Part shown: positions 16,980 through 26,328 of the stretch, in pieces
Layout of the letters: each line of letters begins with the position of its first letter
How positions within the stretch are numbered: the stretch's first letter is position 1
Source of the DNA: JAQVEM01 sp964603595
Lineage (GTDB): Bacteria; Actinomycetota; Humimicrobiia; Humimicrobiales; Humimicrobiaceae
Assembly (NCBI GenBank): GCA_964603595.1
Contig: CAZRVN010000006.1
Coordinates: forward strand, 1 to 64,000
Reading direction: 5' to 3'
Length of the DNA stretch: 64,000 nt
Made by a program: the position numbers and the translations under genes
Notes under the pieces: generated by a model
Told to the model about the DNA's origin: nothing
Databases searched by the model: none
What the model saw: only the letters and a program-made list of their open reading frames with translations

Positions 16980-17852
16980 TTAAGAAAATAATGAATCAGC
17001 AAATTTTGCTGGGTCAAAATAACATATATCTTTTAATTTCTCACCATCAGTAAACATTTTAACCGGTATATTCAAATCGTTTTTTATGGTAAGTATTATC
17101 CCGCCTTTTGAAGTGCTGTCAGTTTTTGTTAAAATTATGCCTGTTAGATTAAGAGAATTATTAAATATTTCTGCCTGATTTTTTGCATTCTGGCCAGTTG
17201 TTGAATCCACAACCAGTAATATCTCATCAGCATTCCGGTTAATCCTTCCGGTTATTACCTTTTTTATCTTCTTTAGCTCCTCCATGAGATTATGAGAAGT
17301 CTGCATCCTTCCGGCTGTATCAATTATAACCAGGTCAATACCATTTGCTTGTGCTTTTTCTATACTATCATACACCACCGCGCCCGGGTCAGAAAATTTT
17401 TGATGACAGACTATATCCAATCCTAATTTATCTGCATAGTGCTGCAATTGCTCGGCAGCAGCAGCCCTATAGGTGTCAGCAGCTGATAATAAAATCTTTT
17501 TACCATCATCTTTAAATAAATTAGCAAGTTTCGCGACTGAAGTAGTTTTACCAGAGCCATTTACTCCTACTATAAGAAATACTGTAGGTGATACCGGTGA
17601 TACATTTAATTTATTATCTCCATTAATTTCAAGAATTTCTACAACCTGTTCCCTTATTAAAGATTTTATTTTTTCCGGATTATTTATATTCTCACTGTAA
17701 GATTTCTTTTTAACTTTTTCTAATATCCTTGCCACGGTATCAATGCTTATATCACCTGCTACCAGCTGCTCCTCAAGTTCATCCCAGAATAATTTGCGGT
17801 CACTTCTAAATTTATTCCATATATAGTTTAGATTCCTAATTAACTTTTGCAT
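16980..17852 (-). CDS. ftsY: SRP receptor FtsY, short form
   Basis: Membrane-associated GTPase that receives Ffh-ribosome complexes. The 290-residue protein consists of N and G domains only, without the acidic N-terminal A domain of E. coli. Motifs are GVNGSGKTTSVAKL near residue 95, DTYRAAAAEQL, DTAGRMQTS and TKTDSTSKGG near 250. Its start overlaps the smc end by 17 nt, indicating coupled translation. Confidence 0.96.
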   Translation of the reverse strand: MQKLIRNLNYIWNKFRSDRKLFWDELEEQLVAGDISIDTVARILEKVKKKSYSENINNPEKIKSLIREQVVEILEINGDNKLNVSPVSPTVFLIVGVNGSGKTTSVAKLANLFKDDGKKILLSAADTYRAAAAEQLQHYADKLGLDIVCHQKFSDPGAVVYDSIEKAQANGIDLVIIDTAGRMQTSHNLMEELKKIKKVITGRINRNADEILLVVDSTTGQNAKNQAEIFNNSLNLTGIILTKTDSTSKGGIILTIKNDLNIPVKMFTDGEKLKDICYFDPAKFADSLFS

Positions 17853-20163
17853 ACTTTCCTTTTATTTTCTCAGAAACTATTTTTGAAACTCCATCAGGCT
17901 GCATGGTTACACCATAAATTGTATCAGCTATTTCCATTGTCCTTTTCTGGTGTGTAATCATTATTGTTTGCTGTTTCTCCGAAAATTTTTTCACCAGAGT
18001 TAAAAACCTCGCAATATTCACATCATCCAGCGCAGCATCCACTTCATCAAAAATATAAAAAGGAGAAGGATTTATTGAATAAATAGAAAAAAGAAATACC
18101 ATAGAAACCAGCGATTTCTCTCCTCCTGATAGAAGTGAGAGATTCACAAACTTATTGTTACCAATGTCCACTTTTAAGTCCACACCTATCTCATCGTCAT
18201 TTTTACCCTGGCCGCTGCTACTCTTTTCAATTTGCATTTCTCCTTCACCCAGGGGAAATAAAATTTTAAAATAATTCCTAAAACACTTCTTTATCTCTTC
18301 AAACTTTTTATAAAAATAATCAGTAATTCGTTTATTTATATCCTTTATCAGCTCTTCAAGATCTTTTTTACTTTCAATCAGATCAATTCTCTGGGCAGCC
18401 AGAAAGTCGAATCTCTTTTTAATTCGTCCATATTCTATTGCCGCATTAGGGTTAACATTCCCGTAATCTCTTATTTCACTCTTTAATTTCCTCACTTTTA
18501 TTTCCGCCTGCCTTATATTGGTACTGGGACTGTAGCTTTTTAAAGCATAGTCAGTTGATATGTTGTAGTTATCTACAATATTTTCAGTAATAGTTTCTGC
18601 CCTTTCTTTTATTTGTTCTTTCCTTAAGTTACTATTATCTAAACTATTATCCAGTTTTGACTTCTGTAAATTCAAATTATTTATTTCTTTCTCAAGGTCA
18701 TTTATCTTCTTATTATTATTTGAAATTAAATCATTCCTTTTCTTAAACTCCGGGTAAAGCTTTTTCTTTATACTTTCTGACACTAATAGGTACTCCTTTA
18801 AAATTAAATAAATTTTATCTGACCTTTCAAGATTGATATTACAAATATTCTTTAAACTTTTAATCCTGTCTATCTCTTCATCAATATTTTTAGTATTTCC
18901 TTTACCTTCCAATCCTGATTTTCCTTCTATTTCTTTGTCTTTATTCTTTACTTCATCTTTAATTATCCCGTATACTTTTTTAATCTCCACCAGAATTAAC
19001 TTAATTTCATTTTTAATATAAATAGCAGTATCATTATCTTTTATCCTGTCTTTCAGGTTATCCATAAATTTTTGTAAAAGATTTATAACCCCATTAAGCC
19101 CTTCTAAAACTTTCTTAATCGATGGAATTATACTTTCACCTCTACTTACTTCAGTTAGATTTCCAGCTGCTTTTTTACTTCTTATATAACGGTGAAGCTC
19201 CATATCAAACATATTCCACAATGTCTTAAATACACTCTTTTTACCCCCAATAAGGGCTATAATATTCTCAAGATTATTAATCTCAACATTAAACCGTTCA
19301 ATCTTATCCTTCCACATCTCATATTCATTCTGCTCACTGCCGGTGAGTTCTAAAAGACTTTTTTTCTCTTTTTCTACCTGCCGTATTTTTTCCTTTATCG
19401 TCTCTAATTTATTCTTATTTTTTTTGTAAGATTCATTTTCCTTATCCCAATTGGTATTAAGTCGATTAAGATTTGCAATAAAAAGAGATACTTCTTCATT
19501 TTTTAATAAATTAAAAATTTCTGAGTATCTCCGGGCTCTTTTAGCTTCAATCTCAAGAGGGTCCATTGTCCTCTTAATCTCTTCCATTAAATCATCAATT
19601 CTATTAATATCATCTTTCACTTTCTGGAGTTTTATCAGTGATTTATCTCTCCTATTCTTATGCTTGGATATGCCAAGCACTTCATCTATTATCCCTTTTC
19701 TTTCCGTAGGTTTGAGAACTGCAATTTCATTAATCTGTCCCTGGTTTATAATTATATGAAGACCTTTGCCAATACCGCTATCGGCTGTCAGATCCTGTAT
19801 ATCTATCAGCCTGCAGGGTGATGAATTTATATAATATTCACTCCCGCCTTTTGAAAAAACCCTGCGGGTGAATTTAACTTCCCCGAATTCTGTATCAAAT
19901 ACCTTACTTGAATTATCAAATAATAGAGACACTTCAGCAATACCCATCTCCTCGTTTTTACTCCTGAAAATAACATCCGCCATTGAGTTACCTCTCAATG
20001 TTTTTGGGCTCTGCTCACCCAGAACCCAGGATATGGCATCTGCTATATTACTCTTACCACTGCCGTTTGGCCCTACGACCACACTGATTCCAGGTTCAAA
20101 AAATAACTTTGCTTTATCTTTAAAAGATTTAAAACCCCGAAGTGTTATGTTCTTTAAGTACAA
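17836..20163 (-). CDS. smc: SMC-type ATPase, unusually short and without recognisable hinge
   Basis: Chromosome structural-maintenance ATPase. Both head halves are intact: Walker A GPNGSGKS at residues 31-38, Q-loop INQGQINEI near 139-147, the C-head start NVNPNAAIEYGRIKKR near 569, signature LSGGEK at 678-683, and Walker B FYIFDEVDAALDD near 702-714. The whole protein is only 775 residues against about 1150-1200 for bacterial SMC. The stretch between the heads is about 395 residues instead of about 820. I see Lys/Glu-rich coiled-coil segments there, but not the glycine-rich hinge that dimerises SMC. Position between rnc and ftsY is the canonical smc locus. No ScpA or ScpB gene is present in the window. 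Confidence 0.88.
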   Translation of the reverse strand: MYLKNITLRGFKSFKDKAKLFFEPGISVVVGPNGSGKSNIADAISWVLGEQSPKTLRGNSMADVIFRSKNEEMGIAEVSLLFDNSSKVFDTEFGEVKFTRRVFSKGGSEYYINSSPCRLIDIQDLTADSGIGKGLHIIINQGQINEIAVLKPTERKGIIDEVLGISKHKNRRDKSLIKLQKVKDDINRIDDLMEEIKRTMDPLEIEAKRARRYSEIFNLLKNEEVSLFIANLNRLNTNWDKENESYKKNKNKLETIKEKIRQVEKEKKSLLELTGSEQNEYEMWKDKIERFNVEINNLENIIALIGGKKSVFKTLWNMFDMELHRYIRSKKAAGNLTEVSRGESIIPSIKKVLEGLNGVINLLQKFMDNLKDRIKDNDTAIYIKNEIKLILVEIKKVYGIIKDEVKNKDKEIEGKSGLEGKGNTKNIDEEIDRIKSLKNICNINLERSDKIYLILKEYLLVSESIKKKLYPEFKKRNDLISNNNKKINDLEKEINNLNLQKSKLDNSLDNSNLRKEQIKERAETITENIVDNYNISTDYALKSYSPSTNIRQAEIKVRKLKSEIRDYGNVNPNAAIEYGRIKKRFDFLAAQRIDLIESKKDLEELIKDINKRITDYFYKKFEEIKKCFRNYFKILFPLGEGEMQIEKSSSGQGKNDDEIGVDLKVDIGNNKFVNLSLLSGGEKSLVSMVFLFSIYSINPSPFYIFDEVDAALDDVNIARFLTLVKKFSEKQQTIMITHQKRTMEIADTIYGVTMQPDGVSKIVSEKIKGKYAKVN

Positions 20164-20184
20164 ATCTATCTTCCAGTATAAATA

Positions 20185-20904
20185 TTATAAATTTAAATTA
20201 TATAGCTTATTCAAGGCATCCCTTGCTGCATCCTGCTCAGAACTTTTCTTACTTTTATCCTCTCCACTGCCAACTATCTTATCACCAATCATCACTACAG
20301 AATAGAATATTTTATTATGGTCAGGACCTTCAGATTTAACCAGTCTGTATTTTACCAGCTTTGAATAATCTGCCTGGACAGTCTCCTGTAGATAAGTTTT
20401 ATAGTCCATTATTCCAGGAGTTTTAATATATTCGTTAATTTTTTCCTTAAATCTTCCCAGCACCCAGTTAAAGGTGTCTTCAATCCCTTTATCAACATAA
20501 ACAGCGCCAATTAATGCTTCTAAGCTATCGGCCAGTATTGACGCTTTTTTCCTTCCTTTACATGATTCTTCATTATCACTTAAAAGTATCTGCTTATCTA
20601 TTTTAATTTCTCTGGCTACTTCTAATAAGGCCTTTCTGCTAACCAGAGTAGACCTTATTCTTGCCATTTTACCTTCTGGAAAATTACCATATTTTTTATA
20701 TAAATAAGATGTAATTACAAAAGAAAGGACACTGTCACCCAAAAATTCAAGCTGCTCATTACCCCTGGAATGCATATCTTCCTGATGGGCATAAGACCTA
20801 TGGGTTAAACTTTTTATATAAACTTTTAAGTTTTTAGCATCAATTCCAAGACCTTCAAGCCAGCTTTTAACTCTTTTCTCCAGGATTTCTCCGTTATAAT
20901 TCAT
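20185..20904 (-). CDS. rnc: Ribonuclease III
   Basis: Double-stranded RNA endonuclease for rRNA and mRNA processing. The 239-residue protein has the catalytic domain with NEQLEFLGDSVLSF near residues 44-57, and SLEALIGAVYVDKG near 124-137, containing the acidic metal ligands. A C-terminal dsRNA-binding domain follows (about 165-238, ending GEDKSKKSSEQDAARDAL). It lies in the conserved acpP-rnc-smc order. ATG start with AAGGTGG a little far upstream. Confidence 0.96.
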   Translation of the reverse strand: MNYNGEILEKRVKSWLEGLGIDAKNLKVYIKSLTHRSYAHQEDMHSRGNEQLEFLGDSVLSFVITSYLYKKYGNFPEGKMARIRSTLVSRKALLEVAREIKIDKQILLSDNEESCKGRKKASILADSLEALIGAVYVDKGIEDTFNWVLGRFKEKINEYIKTPGIMDYKTYLQETVQADYSKLVKYRLVKSEGPDHNKIFYSVVMIGDKIVGSGEDKSKKSSEQDAARDALNKLYNLNL

Positions 20905-20962
20905 TAAAAGAATTCCGCCACCTTATAAAGGTAAAAAACTTTTTTTATTAAATTTCTCAATA

Positions 20963-21199
20963 TTATTTTTTGGAATGAGAATTAATATAATCCAGTGCGT
21001 CCTTAACCGTAACAATTTTTTCGGCATCTTCGTCACTTATTTCTACCCCAAATTTGTCCTCAAACGCCATAATAAGCTCAACCAGGTCAAGTGAATCAGC
21101 ACCCAGGTCATCGACAAATTTGCTCCCGGTCTTAATATCTTCTTCCTTGGAACCAAGTACATCCACTAAAACTTCTTTAAGTTTGTCAAAATTTTCCAT
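20963..21199 (-). CDS. acpP: Acyl carrier protein
   Basis: Carries growing fatty acyl chains on phosphopantetheine. The attachment Ser lies in GADSLDLVELIM near residue 35. I place the start at the ATG at 21199 (78 residues, MENFDKLKEVL), because an AAGGAG Shine-Dalgarno stands just upstream; the GTG at 21205 lies inside that Shine-Dalgarno. Gene order plsX-acpP-rnc is typical. Confidence 0.96.
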   Translation of the reverse strand: MENFDKLKEVLVDVLGSKEEDIKTGSKFVDDLGADSLDLVELIMAFEDKFGVEISDEDAEKIVTVKDALDYINSHSKK

Positions 21200-21243
21200 T
21201 CTCACTCCTTTTTTAGTTTTACTTTTTTTATCTTATCTTTTTA

Positions 21244-22263
21244 TTAATTTAAATTTTTAATTTCTTCGCGAATCTTATTTATAATATCTGACTCTAAACT
21301 CTCCATTGCCACCCTAATTGCATTTTTAATTGCCTTTGACTTTGAGCTCCCATGAGAAATAATTACCGGCCTATTAAGCCCCAGAAGCTGTGCTCCTCCG
21401 TACTCTTCATAATCAAACTTCTTCTTCATCTTTATCAGTGAACCTTTAATACCCAGGGCTGAAATCTTGGTAAGTATACTTGATTTCAAAATTTGTTTTA
21501 TTTCACCAAAAAAGAACCCTGCCATTCCTTCAACCAGCTTTAATATTACATTTCCAACAAATCCATCACAAACAGCTACATCGGTTATATTCTCAAACAA
21601 ATCCCTGCCTTCTATATTTCCGATAAAATTGATACCGGGGCATTCTTTAAGCAACCTATAGCTCTCAACAATTAACTCATTGCCTTTCTTTTCTTCTTCC
21701 CCGATATTAACCAGAGACACTTTTGGGTTTTTTACCCCTAATATATTCTCAGAATATATTTTTCCCATAATGGCAAACTGCTTAAGATATAATGGTTTGC
21801 AATCAGCATTGGCTCCCGCATCTATTAATACAAACTTTTTATCACCCAGGGGTATAACTACAGCGATAGCAGGCCTTGCTATATTTTTTATCCTTTTTAT
21901 ATTAAAAAGTGAGCAGGCCATAACTGCACCAGTATTTCCAGCAGAAACAAAGGCAGCCCCATCTTCTCCGGATACAAACTGCGAGCCCCTGTAAATTGAT
22001 GAATCTCTTTTCTTTTTTAGCACATCAGATGGAGATTCATTCATGCTAACTTCCTGTGAACTGGGGATAATATCAATTCCGGTAAGATTTATCTTATCTG
22101 ATTCTGCCGCCCTTTTTATCGTGTCCACATTACCCACCAGCTTTATTTTTGCTTTTATGGCTTCTTTTGCCTCCACAGAGCCCTTTATAATTTCTCCAGG
22201 AGCGAAGTCGCCCCCCATCGCATCTATAATAATTGAATGATGATTTGAATAGAATTGTGCCAT
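21244..22263 (-). CDS. plsX: Phosphate acyltransferase PlsX
   Basis: Converts acyl-ACP to acyl-phosphate, the first step toward phosphatidic acid in most bacteria. The 339-residue protein has IIIDAMGGDFAP near residues 11-22, FVSAGNTGAVMA near 105-116 and the C-terminal GGAQLLGLNRPVIISHG. It is 14 nt downstream of the Pta-N-like gene and 38-44 nt upstream of acpP. In many relatives rpmF is directly upstream; here two acetyl-CoA metabolism genes are inserted between them. Confidence 0.96.
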   Translation of the reverse strand: MAQFYSNHHSIIIDAMGGDFAPGEIIKGSVEAKEAIKAKIKLVGNVDTIKRAAESDKINLTGIDIIPSSQEVSMNESPSDVLKKKRDSSIYRGSQFVSGEDGAAFVSAGNTGAVMACSLFNIKRIKNIARPAIAVVIPLGDKKFVLIDAGANADCKPLYLKQFAIMGKIYSENILGVKNPKVSLVNIGEEEKKGNELIVESYRLLKECPGINFIGNIEGRDLFENITDVAVCDGFVGNVILKLVEGMAGFFFGEIKQILKSSILTKISALGIKGSLIKMKKKFDYEEYGGAQLLGLNRPVIISHGSSKSKAIKNAIRVAMESLESDIINKIREEIKNLN

Positions 22264-22277
22264 AGTTAACTTTGTAT

Positions 22278-23345
22278 TTAATTGCCTTTTGATATTTTCA
22301 ACAATTTGTTTATATCTATATACTCACTCACTACTTCAATTATCTTACTAACTTTCTTAATCTCATGGAATCCCACGTGACCCATAATTTCTCCAACTCT
22401 TTCAACTGCAGTTAAAGTATCAAAATTAACCAGAATCATGGGTACGCCTAATTCCTCTGCTCTTCCCAGAACAACAGAGCTTGGCTGAAAATTACCTGTA
22501 AGTACCAAACATCTCGTAGGAGTTTCCAGCGCAGCAAGCTGAACATCTGCTCTGTCTCCACCTGTTATTACAGCTTTGTTGGCTTTTCTCTGGAAAAATT
22601 TTAATGCCTGCTCCTGCCCCATAGCTCCGACCATAAATGTCTCTACCAGCTCTTCAACTTTATCTTCTGCACATATTATCTGACCTCCCAGGATCTCGGC
22701 CATTTCCTTTACACTTACAGAAGACAGTATTTTATCCGAAGCAATATATCCCAAAACTTCAATCTTGTTTTTGGTTAAAAATGGTATCACCAGCTCTCCG
22801 ACATACTCCATCTGACTTCTTGGAACCCAGTTTATAATCACTCCCGAAAGGCATTCTTTTAAAAACTCTTTTGCGTAGAGTACCTGGTCCACAATTTCAG
22901 AACTGTATTTAACCACCATTATTGCTTTCGCACCTATTTTTTTACAGATTTTATTTGCAGAAATTCCCAGAAAATAACCATCTTCTACACTTTTTGCGCC
23001 TTCCATAATCACAATATCCTTATCCTTTTGAATTCTCTTATAGGCATCTGCAATGATATCAATAAAACCTTTTGAGAAATCTGGATCTCTTAGACCTTCC
23101 CTGCTGTATTGTTGCGTCAGGACGATGGGACAGACATCTTCCAGTTTCTCTTTCGTATCTAATATATTTGAAATATATTGTGCATCCTCATCGGTAGTAA
23201 TTTCACCCACACGTGTCGGTAAAGTTCCTACCGGTTTCATATAACCTACTCTTAATCCTTTTTCACCAAGTATTTTTCCTACACCTACGCACATTGAGCT
23301 TTTGCCAGAGAAAGGTTGATTTGAAATAAAAAATAACGGAACCAT
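22278..23345 (-). CDS. Phosphotransacetylase-N-like (BioD-like/DRTGG) protein
   Basis: A 355-residue protein that resembles the N-terminal regulatory part of phosphotransacetylase. It has a dethiobiotin-synthetase-like P-loop domain (NQPFSGKSS near residues 8-16) and a DRTGG domain near residues 215-320 (VITGGDRADVQLAAL). The catalytic PTA domain is absent. Its ATG follows the acd stop immediately, with AGGAGG 5 nt upstream. Such proteins often accompany ADP-forming acetyl-CoA synthetase, so a regulatory or ligand-sensing role in acetyl-CoA metabolism is likely, but no reaction is established. Confidence 0.8.
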   Translation of the reverse strand: MVPLFFISNQPFSGKSSMCVGVGKILGEKGLRVGYMKPVGTLPTRVGEITTDEDAQYISNILDTKEKLEDVCPIVLTQQYSREGLRDPDFSKGFIDIIADAYKRIQKDKDIVIMEGAKSVEDGYFLGISANKICKKIGAKAIMVVKYSSEIVDQVLYAKEFLKECLSGVIINWVPRSQMEYVGELVIPFLTKNKIEVLGYIASDKILSSVSVKEMAEILGGQIICAEDKVEELVETFMVGAMGQEQALKFFQRKANKAVITGGDRADVQLAALETPTRCLVLTGNFQPSSVVLGRAEELGVPMILVNFDTLTAVERVGEIMGHVGFHEIKKVSKIIEVVSEYIDINKLLKISKGN

Positions 23346-23346
23346 C

Positions 23347-25449
23347 CTAACCTCCTATTCTTATTCTTGCATCACCAGCTATAGAACCTTTCCCCTTCTT
23401 CTTTACGAACAAGGGGTTTATATCCATTTCCATTATCTCTGGAAAATCTGTAACCAGCTGCGAAACTTTTAATATAATTTCAATTATGCTATTTATATCC
23501 GAAGGGTTTTCGCCCCTGGTACCCTCCAATATCTTAATAGTTTTAATCTCCCTTATCATTTCACCTGCAGACTGCCTGCTCACAGGAGCTATTCTAAAGG
23601 AAACATCCTTAAGCGTTTCAACGTATATTCCCCCAAGGCCAAACATAATTATGTGGCCGAACTGTGTATCCTCGCTTACACCTATTATTGTCTCTTTCTT
23701 ATCTTCAATAAATTCCTGTACTAAAACTCCTCTTACATCAGCATCAGGCATGTACTTGAGTATATTAAAAAAAATGTCATCATAACTCTCTTCAAGCTCT
23801 TTTTCGTTACTTATACTGACTATTACACCACCTACGTCAGTTTTATGTAAAATATTTGGAGATACAATTTTCAATACCAGCGGGTACCCTATTCTTTTAC
23901 CAATTTCCTTTGCTTCACCTTTATCGCGGGCAAGTTCAGCCTCAGGTAATTTTATGCCATATGCTTTAAGAACCTCTCTTGCTTCCATTTCACCCAGTTC
24001 TAATCTATCTTCTAAGCGGCACATGTCAAATATCTCTTTAACTTTTTCTTTATCAACATTAAAATTTTCAATATTGAAACTCTTCCTGGACCTCCAGTCC
24101 ATATAATCCATCATAACCTTCAGTGTATTTACCGCTTCTTCAGGAATATCAAAATTCGGGATACTTCTTTCAGCTAAAAATTCTGCCGCCTTTTTGATTT
24201 CAGCTCCTCCTATAAAACTGGTTAATACCAGTATCTTATTTTCCTGGCTTTCTATTACCTCTGCAACTGCCTTTGCTGTCTCCAAATTTTGAGTCATTGC
24301 CTGCGGAGTAAGCAGCACAATTACAGCATCCACATTATTATCTTTTACTACTACTTCCAGAGTTTTTCTATATCTATCTGCTAAAGCGTCGCCCAGAACA
24401 TCTATAGGATTATAAAAATTAGCCTCTCCCGGTAAAAAATCTTTTAACTTTTCTATAGTTTCTTTTTCAAGAGTTGCCATCATAATATTATTTCTCTCAC
24501 AGGCATCAGTAGCCATTATACCAGGCCCTCCTGCATTTGTTATTATTGCAACTTTTTTTCCTTTAGGCAATGTCTGGTAGGAAAAAGCTACGGCATAATT
24601 GAAAAAATCTCTTATGGTATCTGCCCTTACTATTCCTGACTGCTTAAAAGCAGACTCATAAGCCCTGGCAGAACCTGCCAGTGTCCCTGTGTGAGATGAT
24701 ACTGCCCTCGCTCCTGCATCTGTATTTCCTGATTTTATAACTATTATTGGTTTTTTCCTGGAAACCCTGGAAGATATTTTAATAAATTCTCTTCCATCTT
24801 TTACACCTTCAAGATAGGCAGTTATTACCTTTGTATCTTCTTCATTTTCCAATTCACTAATCAGGTCATTTTCCGAGATATCAGATTTATTACCCAGAGA
24901 AACAAATTTTGAGAATCCAATATTATTGGTCTTCGCCCAGTCAAGAACAGAAGTACCAAGAGCTCCTGATTGAGATAAAAATCCAATATTACCCCGGGGA
25001 GGCGTATTGCTTGAGAATGAAGCATTCATTGGGCAGGTAGTATCTATAATTCCCAGACAGTTGGGACCCAGAATCCTGATTCCATTATTCCGGGCTATAT
25101 CAATTAATTGTCTTTCCCTTCTTACCCCTTCTACACCTATTTCCTTAAAACCTGCAGATATGACAATAGACCATTTAATATGCTTTTTTGAACAATCCTT
25201 TAAAACGGGACATACATACTTTGCAGGTATGGCTAATATAGCCATTTCAAAATCTATCGGGATATCTAAAACTGAAGGGTAACACTTTATATCACATATT
25301 TTATCTGCTTTTGGATTAACCGGAAATAATTTTCCTTTAAATCCAGACTCTATAAGATTTTCAAGTATAACATGACCAACTTTACCTTCTTCCCTGGAAG
25401 CGCCTATTAATGCTATAGATTGGGGACAAAAAATATTTCCTAAACTCAA
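23347..25449 (-). CDS. acd: ADP-forming acetyl-CoA (acyl-CoA) synthetase, fused subunits
   Basis: Converts acetyl-CoA, ADP and phosphate to acetate, CoA and ATP, a substrate-level phosphorylation step of fermenters. The single chain of 700 residues contains the CoA-binding domain (IALIGASREEGKVGH), succinyl-CoA-ligase-like domains with the phospho-His region AVSSHTGTLAGSA near residue 250, and a C-terminal ATP-grasp subunit (about 470-700, with YPLVLKIVSPNILHKTDVGG split over the lobes). I place the start at the TTG at 25449, as GGAGG lies 7 nt upstream; the TTG at 25464 overlaps this Shine-Dalgarno. Operon with rpmF and the Pta-N-like gene. Confidence 0.92.
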   Translation of the reverse strand: MSLGNIFCPQSIALIGASREEGKVGHVILENLIESGFKGKLFPVNPKADKICDIKCYPSVLDIPIDFEMAILAIPAKYVCPVLKDCSKKHIKWSIVISAGFKEIGVEGVRRERQLIDIARNNGIRILGPNCLGIIDTTCPMNASFSSNTPPRGNIGFLSQSGALGTSVLDWAKTNNIGFSKFVSLGNKSDISENDLISELENEEDTKVITAYLEGVKDGREFIKISSRVSRKKPIIVIKSGNTDAGARAVSSHTGTLAGSARAYESAFKQSGIVRADTIRDFFNYAVAFSYQTLPKGKKVAIITNAGGPGIMATDACERNNIMMATLEKETIEKLKDFLPGEANFYNPIDVLGDALADRYRKTLEVVVKDNNVDAVIVLLTPQAMTQNLETAKAVAEVIESQENKILVLTSFIGGAEIKKAAEFLAERSIPNFDIPEEAVNTLKVMMDYMDWRSRKSFNIENFNVDKEKVKEIFDMCRLEDRLELGEMEAREVLKAYGIKLPEAELARDKGEAKEIGKRIGYPLVLKIVSPNILHKTDVGGVIVSISNEKELEESYDDIFFNILKYMPDADVRGVLVQEFIEDKKETIIGVSEDTQFGHIIMFGLGGIYVETLKDVSFRIAPVSRQSAGEMIREIKTIKILEGTRGENPSDINSIIEIILKVSQLVTDFPEIMEMDINPLFVKKKGKGSIAGDARIRIGG

Positions 25450-25483
25450 ACTACAAACCTCCAACTTCAGGTATAATCAATTC

Positions 25484-25699
25484 CTATTTACTTGCTTCCT
25501 TTGTTTCTTTCTTTTTGTCCTTACTCTCAAATGAGATTATTTCATTCTGTAAATAATAACCGCAATTCTGGCAGACCCTGTGCGCAATTTTTTTACTATG
25601 GCACCTGGGGCACTCAACAATATTTAATATTTTTAACCGGTCATGAGTTCTACGTTTATCCCTTTTTGATCTTGATGTTTTACCTTTCGGAACTGCCAA
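25484..25699 (-). CDS. rpmF: 50S ribosomal protein L32 (zinc-binding form)
   Basis: A 71-residue ribosomal protein with N-terminal AVPKGKTSRSKRDKRR and a zinc ribbon, CPRCHSKKIAHRVCQNCG, retaining all four cysteines (the C+ paralogue used when zinc is available). TTG start at 25699 with AGGAGG 8 nt upstream. It has an acidic/basic C-terminal tail. The acd gene follows within 34 nt of the chosen start. A DUF177/YceD gene usual before rpmF is absent. Confidence 0.95.
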   Translation of the reverse strand: MAVPKGKTSRSKRDKRRTHDRLKILNIVECPRCHSKKIAHRVCQNCGYYLQNEIISFESKDKKKETKEASK

Positions 25700-25760
25700 T
25701 TCTATTTCCTCCTGTTTAGCATATTGTTACAAACTTGTTATAAATAAACACAAACATATA

Positions 25761-25788
25761 AATATAGCATAAAATAATTATTACTCAA
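25761..25788 (-). promoter_or_regulatory. Possible promoter of rpmF-acd-plsX run
   Basis: TTGAGT (25788-25783) and TATATT (25766-25761) are 16 bp apart on the minus strand in the 141-nt gap between sepIVA and rpmF. The match is moderate and the surrounding DNA is very AT-rich, so chance occurrence is possible. Confidence 0.35.
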
Positions 25789-25840
25789 CAAATACCACTT
25801 ACTTTATTTTCTAATATTATTAAATAATGATATATAAATA

Positions 25841-26302
25841 TCATTTATTCCCTGAACTCATATCCCCTCTAAACTGCTCTCTTCCCTTCTCAATAGCAGT
25901 TAGCAACTTGTGTAATACTGCTTCAAGGTTTGCCAACTTTTCATCAGCATAATCCTCAGCTTCAAGCCTTATGGTTCTTGCTCTTGCCTCCACCGCTGAC
26001 ATCAATTCTTCTGCTTTCTTGTTGGCATCTTTCAGTATCTCGGTTTCACTTACCAGAACCTCTGCTCTTTCCCTAGCTTCTTTCACCATTCTTTCAGAAT
26101 ATCTCTTGGCTTCCTCTACCATATTCTCTCTTTCTTTTACAATCCATCTTGATTGCTTTAATTCTTCCGGTAGAATATTCCTTAGTTCATCCAGCAAATC
26201 ATATATTTCATTTTCATTAACGATTATATTAGATGAAAAAGGTATTCTTTTACTTTTTTCCAGAAATTCTTCAATTCTGTCAACTATCTCAAATGCATCC
26301 AT
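25841..26302 (-). CDS. SepIVA/DivIVA-like coiled-coil division protein
   Basis: A 153-residue, mostly helical protein. An N-terminal segment, NENEIYDLLDELRNILPEEL (about residues 29-48), matches the start of mycobacterial SepIVA. A long Glu/Ala-rich coiled coil follows (about 55-140, with EAKRYSERMVKEARERAEV). SepIVA is an actinobacterial septum and envelope factor, encoded near coaD/rsmD and rnc in mycobacteria, and the same neighbourhood is kept here (26 nt after coaD). The assignment rests on segment similarity and position. A generic DivIVA-like ATPase-stalk-type coiled coil is the alternative. Confidence 0.7.
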   Translation of the reverse strand: MDAFEIVDRIEEFLEKSKRIPFSSNIIVNENEIYDLLDELRNILPEELKQSRWIVKERENMVEEAKRYSERMVKEARERAEVLVSETEILKDANKKAEELMSAVEARARTIRLEAEDYADEKLANLEAVLHKLLTAIEKGREQFRGDMSSGNK

Positions 26303-26328
26303 ACTTCTTCTCTCCGTATATATCCTTA

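Noticed and set aside
17836..20163. Short SMC as a frameshifted or broken pseudogene
   Set aside because: The frame is open throughout, both ends carry intact motifs, and the overlap with ftsY is preserved; an in-frame deletion remains possible and is discussed as a finding.
19868..20339. Overlapping plus-strand frames opposite smc and rnc
   Set aside because: Shadows of well-supported genes in other frames; no start signals.
25826..25845. Inverted repeat AATGATAT-ATAA-ATATCATT as a terminator of sepIVA
   Set aside because: The stem is almost purely A-T and is not followed by a U run on the minus strand, so it is not convincing as an intrinsic terminator.
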